Below, one piece after another: positions 4,358-6,901 of a stretch of DNA of 6,901 nucleotides. This DNA is from Bacteroidales bacterium. GTDB taxonomy: Bacteria; Bacteroidota; Bacteroidia; Bacteroidales; SMBSF77. Below the pieces are notes generated by a model. The model did not search any database, was not told where the DNA came from, and worked only from the letters and a program-made list of their open reading frames with translations. Each line of letters starts with the position of its first letter. Position 1 is the first letter of the stretch. Made by a program: the position numbers and the translations under genes. The DNA is taken from assembly GCA_021106655.1 (NCBI GenBank), contig JAIOTT010000028.1, positions 1-6,901 on the forward strand, read 5' to 3'.

Positions 4358-6487
4358 TTAATTAATAACTAATTTCTGAGTGAAGGTTTCATTATCAGTC
4401 TGTAATTTCAGGAAGTAAACACCATCTGAAAGGCCATTAAGGTCAAGCTGAGTTTTATAGTCACCGGAAGATTGCATAACAGGAGATGTTGAATAAACTT
4501 CTTCGCCTAACATATTGTGGATACTGATATTAACATTACTACTTTGAGTAAGATTATAGTTCACAAAAGCAGTTGAGTTAGCAGGATTTGGATAAATTGA
4601 TGTAATACTACTTTCATCAATATCTTCAATACCAACTGTTCCTTCAACCGACCATGCAGACTGGTAAACTTCCCATGATGCATCTTCCTGTACAAACACA
4701 ACAACAGACAGATCATCCCACTCTTCGATGAATGTGCCTGCAAGGCTGGCTGTTTCAAGATATGATACTGGTGTTCCAATTACATATGGCCCTACATCTG
4801 TACCACTTGCATCTGGAACCATTTTCATCATAACATAATGGAATTCAGTTTCACCATTATTTCCAACATTACCTGTTGTCATATTTTCAACAACGGCAAT
4901 ATGTAATTTTAATCCAGCAGGAAAATCGGCATGAGGTGTAATATCCACCTGAACCTCAATATTCTGCCCTGTTATTTCATGAACTGCGCTTATTTCCATA
5001 AATGCAGGTTCATTATAGAATGCATCAAACAGACTTTGATCATAAGAGTTTGGATTACTATTCCATCCGCCATTAAGTTCCATATTAGGTACACCGCTTA
5101 CACCATAATAAGTTTTTCTCACTCCACCTTCAGCAGTATAATATGGGTCACCAGGTTGAGGCCAGCTCATCTGGTATTTAACACAAGTCCATTTCCCGGG
5201 GTTTGCATCCAAAACAGTAGTTATATTCTGGTTACCACCCACACAAGGGCCACAGGTAGATGAGGTGAAAACTTCATGTAATAATTTCTTTTCCACAAAA
5301 TTATCCACTACAGAAACGAATAAGGTAATTGTATCATTTGAAGGATCATCATCAGCACCGCCACCATTAACATTTGATGCCCAGACAGCAACATCATATC
5401 CAGCTACTACAGTTGGTGTCCATGTTGTTGGATGTGTAAAGTTGTATGTGCCATTTTGAGCAATGTTAACACCTGTAATATTATGCGTAAAAGGGCTACC
5501 ACCATCAATTGAATAATTAATGTCAAAGCTTGTAATAGCAGTTAATCCAAAATTCGTAACTTCTCCGGTAACAGTAACTACATCATTAACCTGAACAAAA
5601 GGAATTGGTGTATGTATTTTGTTCATTGCAAGGTCAAGGTTCAATGGTATAGTTGAAGCCAGATCATATCCAAAAATTGCTGTACCTTGTATCAGGCCAC
5701 CCAATGTGGTTGTTCCAGGAACAATATTTGGATGGATCCAAAGACCACCGCCTATTGTTGATGCAATATCATCAGTGATATGTGTTGTTCCGGTTTGAGC
5801 TCCTGTTGTTGCATTGATTTGAGTGATAGTTGCGGGTATTCCGGATGTTCCTGCGTCGATTGCCCAAATGAATGGTCCACCAGGTGAAACGTCGTCATAA
5901 GCTGTTCCATAAGTACTTGCTAAACCATGTGTACCTGCAGGAATAGTTCTTATAACGTTTCCGCTCATATTTACCAGTGAAAGGTCTGTAGCCCATCCAC
6001 CAACCCAGAAGGCATTACTATCAGCTTGATAACAAATATTTCTTACAGTTTTGCCACCGGGAGAGATATTAATTGTGCTTACTAAGGAGGGAGTAGTGGC
6101 ACTGAGATCCATTTTATAGATAACATTTGCATTAGCACCTCCATAAAAATAAGTACCATCATAAGCAAGGTCTCTTAAACCACTTACACCCGGAATAGAA
6201 AAGCTTGCTATTTGTGTCCCGGTCATGTCAAATTTCCAGATGGTAGTTCCGTTCCATTCAGTAACATAAAAATGGGTTCCATCAGTTTCACAACCTGCGG
6301 AGGCAGAGTTTGTTATGGGATGGGCGAACTGAACTGTCCAACCTTTTGCACCTTTGCTGGATGTTGTTTGTTTTTGGAATGTTTGGTTTGGTGATGTTTC
6401 ATCATTAGAATTAAGATAGGATTGTGCATTCAAAGATACCGATCCAATAAAGAAAACTGCCAACATCAGAGTAATGATTTTTTTCAT
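4358..6487 (-). CDS. Omp28-like, thioredoxin-fold surface protein with propeller-like N-terminal domain and T9SS sorting domain
   Basis: 709 residues from ATG 6487, opening with a signal peptide MKKIITLMLAVFFIGSVSLNAQ. Residues about 48-278: repeats of the pattern (D)GTxFYxxxxx...IxKxD(x)(T/S)(G/A), e.g. TDGTHFYVTEWNG/WKFDMTG and YDGTYFYGGANAN/YKMDLSA, pointing to a beta-propeller-like or YVTN-like module. Residues about 283-395: CARDB-like Ig domain (NFGLTAITSFDINYSIDGG ... GYDVAVWASN). Residues 397-615: Omp28-type thioredoxin-like core with CGPC at 412-415, C435 and loop GVSGVPNM (P467). Residues 630-709: T9SS sorting domain (SIYPNPANST, SDGVYFLKL, TQKLVIN), ending without the usual final K/R. 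It is a paralogue of the next gene downstream with a different N-terminal module. First gene of the minus-strand set, with its own likely promoter and terminator. Function is not proven: surface thiol chemistry or binding are the two readings. Confidence 0.87.
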   Translation of the reverse strand: MKKIITLMLAVFFIGSVSLNAQSYLNSNDETSPNQTFQKQTTSSKGAKGWTVQFAHPITNSASAGCETDGTHFYVTEWNGTTIWKFDMTGTQIASFSIPGVSGLRDLAYDGTYFYGGANANVIYKMDLSATTPSLVSTINISPGGKTVRNICYQADSNAFWVGGWATDLSLVNMSGNVIRTIPAGTHGLASTYGTAYDDVSPGGPFIWAIDAGTSGIPATITQINATTGAQTGTTHITDDIASTIGGGLWIHPNIVPGTTTLGGLIQGTAIFGYDLASTIPLNLDLAMNKIHTPIPFVQVNDVVTVTGEVTNFGLTAITSFDINYSIDGGSPFTHNITGVNIAQNGTYNFTHPTTWTPTVVAGYDVAVWASNVNGGGADDDPSNDTITLFVSVVDNFVEKKLLHEVFTSSTCGPCVGGNQNITTVLDANPGKWTCVKYQMSWPQPGDPYYTAEGGVRKTYYGVSGVPNMELNGGWNSNPNSYDQSLFDAFYNEPAFMEISAVHEITGQNIEVQVDITPHADFPAGLKLHIAVVENMTTGNVGNNGETEFHYVMMKMVPDASGTDVGPYVIGTPVSYLETASLAGTFIEEWDDLSVVVFVQEDASWEVYQSAWSVEGTVGIEDIDESSITSIYPNPANSTAFVNYNLTQSSNVNISIHNMLGEEVYSTSPVMQSSGDYKTQLDLNGLSDGVYFLKLQTDNETFTQKLVIN
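4643..5299 (-). repeat. Duplicated coding block: Omp28 core, copy B (partner 2704-3360)
   Basis: Second copy of the core block in the same orientation. It encodes residues 397-615 of the 709-aa protein. The direct-repeat arrangement of these blocks could allow recombination that fuses or swaps the two genes. Confidence 0.9.
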
Positions 6488-6496
6488 AATAAAAAC

Positions 6497-6510
6497 TTTT
6501 AATTAATAAA
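6497..6510 (-). promoter_or_regulatory. Leader motif TTTATTAATTAAAA shared with the 241-aa gene
   Basis: The same 14 bases occur on the minus strand at 6497-6510 (9 bases before ATG 6487) and at 2348-2361 (10 bases before ATG 2337). The shared position suggests a translation-supporting A/T leader, as expected in bacteria that do not rely on Shine-Dalgarno pairing; chance in A/T-rich DNA is possible. Confidence 0.3.
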
Positions 6511-6526
6511 TGATTTAATTTGGGCG

Positions 6527-6560
6527 TAAAAATAATTAAATTCTTTACAATCAAGACAAA
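6527..6560 (-). promoter_or_regulatory. Probable promoter of the 709-aa gene
   Basis: On the minus strand TTTG (6557-6560), a 22-base gap and TATTTTTA (6527-6534) fit the Bacteroidota pattern TTTG-TAnnTTTG with one mismatch in the second box. It is 39 bases upstream of the ATG at 6487, leaving an A/T-rich leader. Judged by eye in A/T-rich DNA, so moderate certainty at best. Confidence 0.35.
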
Positions 6561-6901
6561 AAAAATAAAAATTGGTTGCAGACAAACAAATTTTTATATT
6601 TTAATATGTATATACCTTGCTGGCAGGTAGTTTGTAGACTACAAAAAATGTCTAATTGCACTAATGCCTAATTGACCTAAATAAATCCCAATACCCAAAT
6701 TTCAAAATTTAAGTAACCATTAAAAGTAACACCTAAGTTTGTCATTGTTCATTGTGAATTGGAGATTAATTAGAAATTTGACATTAGTCACTCAGTGCGA
6801 CAAAATTCCGCACAACAAATATAAATAATAACTTTGTAGAAATAACAGGTGATGAGACCTTAATTGCAACTGGAGCTCACAAGCCCACACATTAGTTTAG
6901 G
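6561..6901. other. Gene-free A/T-rich right edge with small palindromes
   Basis: No supportable gene. It holds a perfect palindrome TTTGTAG-A-CTACAAA (6631-6645), a short inverted repeat GTGCG/CGCAC (6795-6799, 6809-6813), CTAATTG written twice near 6652-6675, and an exact TAnnTTTG box, TAACTTTG (6829-6836), pointing rightward. A plus-strand frame at 6788-6895 is open but has no start codon. These may belong to regulation of a gene beyond the window. Confidence 0.5.
6829..6836 (+). promoter_or_regulatory. TAnnTTTG box, possible rightward promoter
   Basis: TAACTTTG is an exact match to the Bacteroidota second promoter box, but no TTTG-type upstream box is seen at the usual distance and no gene start follows before the window ends. 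Confidence 0.2.

Noticed and set aside
4931..5263. Plus-strand frames opposite the Omp28 cores (also 3040-3321)
   Set aside because: They are antisense shadows that occur in both paralogues because the cores are nearly identical; they show no signal, domain or promoter.
6788..6895. Plus-strand frame with protein-like text (VEITGDETLIATGAHKPTH)
   Set aside because: No ATG/GTG/TTG start in a sensible position, only 35 codons, and overlaps a promoter-like box; no support.

Overview
The window looks like a chromosomal segment of a Bacteroidota (Bacteroidetes/Cytophaga-Flavobacterium group) bacterium. The main reasons are three genes in a row whose products have an N-terminal signal peptide and a C-terminal type IX secretion (T9SS) sorting domain with the YPNPA motif, promoter-like boxes close to the Bacteroidota pattern TTTG...TAnnTTTG, very A/T-rich spacers, and no clear Shine-Dalgarno sequences. 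No phage, plasmid or rRNA/tRNA signature was seen.

Left part (1-1611): the 3' end of metK (S-adenosylmethionine synthetase, plus strand) runs in from outside the window. About 400 bases without a recognisable gene follow. Next comes a compact REP-like element: four short hairpin repeats (from about 714), then a complete single-domain HUH/Y1 transposase of the IS200/IS605-REP-associated (RAYT) type at 937-1425, then two diverged hairpin repeats in the opposite orientation. The innermost pairs (855-930 and 1400-1474) are imperfect mirror images with the same internal spacing, so the transposase gene sits between REP-built inverted ends. The last codons of the gene lie inside the right-hand repeat. 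A strong hairpin terminator follows at 1561-1591.

Central and right part (1612-6487): three minus-strand genes transcribed from right to left. The first (4358-6487) and second (2419-4260) are tandem paralogues. Each carries an immunoglobulin-like (CARDB-like) domain, an Omp28-type thioredoxin-like core with an intact CGPC motif, and a T9SS sorting domain. Their N-terminal modules are unrelated: a repeat-built propeller-like domain in one and a MAM-like/cleaved-adhesin-type jelly roll in the other. The cores are about 84% identical by hand count, with no indels. The third gene (1612-2337) encodes a small T9SS-sorted protein of unrecognised function. A hairpin terminator separates the first two genes. 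The second and third may be co-transcribed or separated by a weak promoter with a palindrome. All three products are predicted to be exported through the inner membrane and then sent by T9SS to the cell surface or outside.

Right edge (6488-6901): A/T-rich non-coding DNA holding the probable promoter of the 709-aa gene, two small palindromes and one exact TAnnTTTG box pointing rightward, out of the window.

The most notable structures are the RAYT gene enclosed by mirror-image REP pairs with compensatory stem changes, and the module-swapped tandem Omp28/thioredoxin-like surface proteins with an unusually conserved core.
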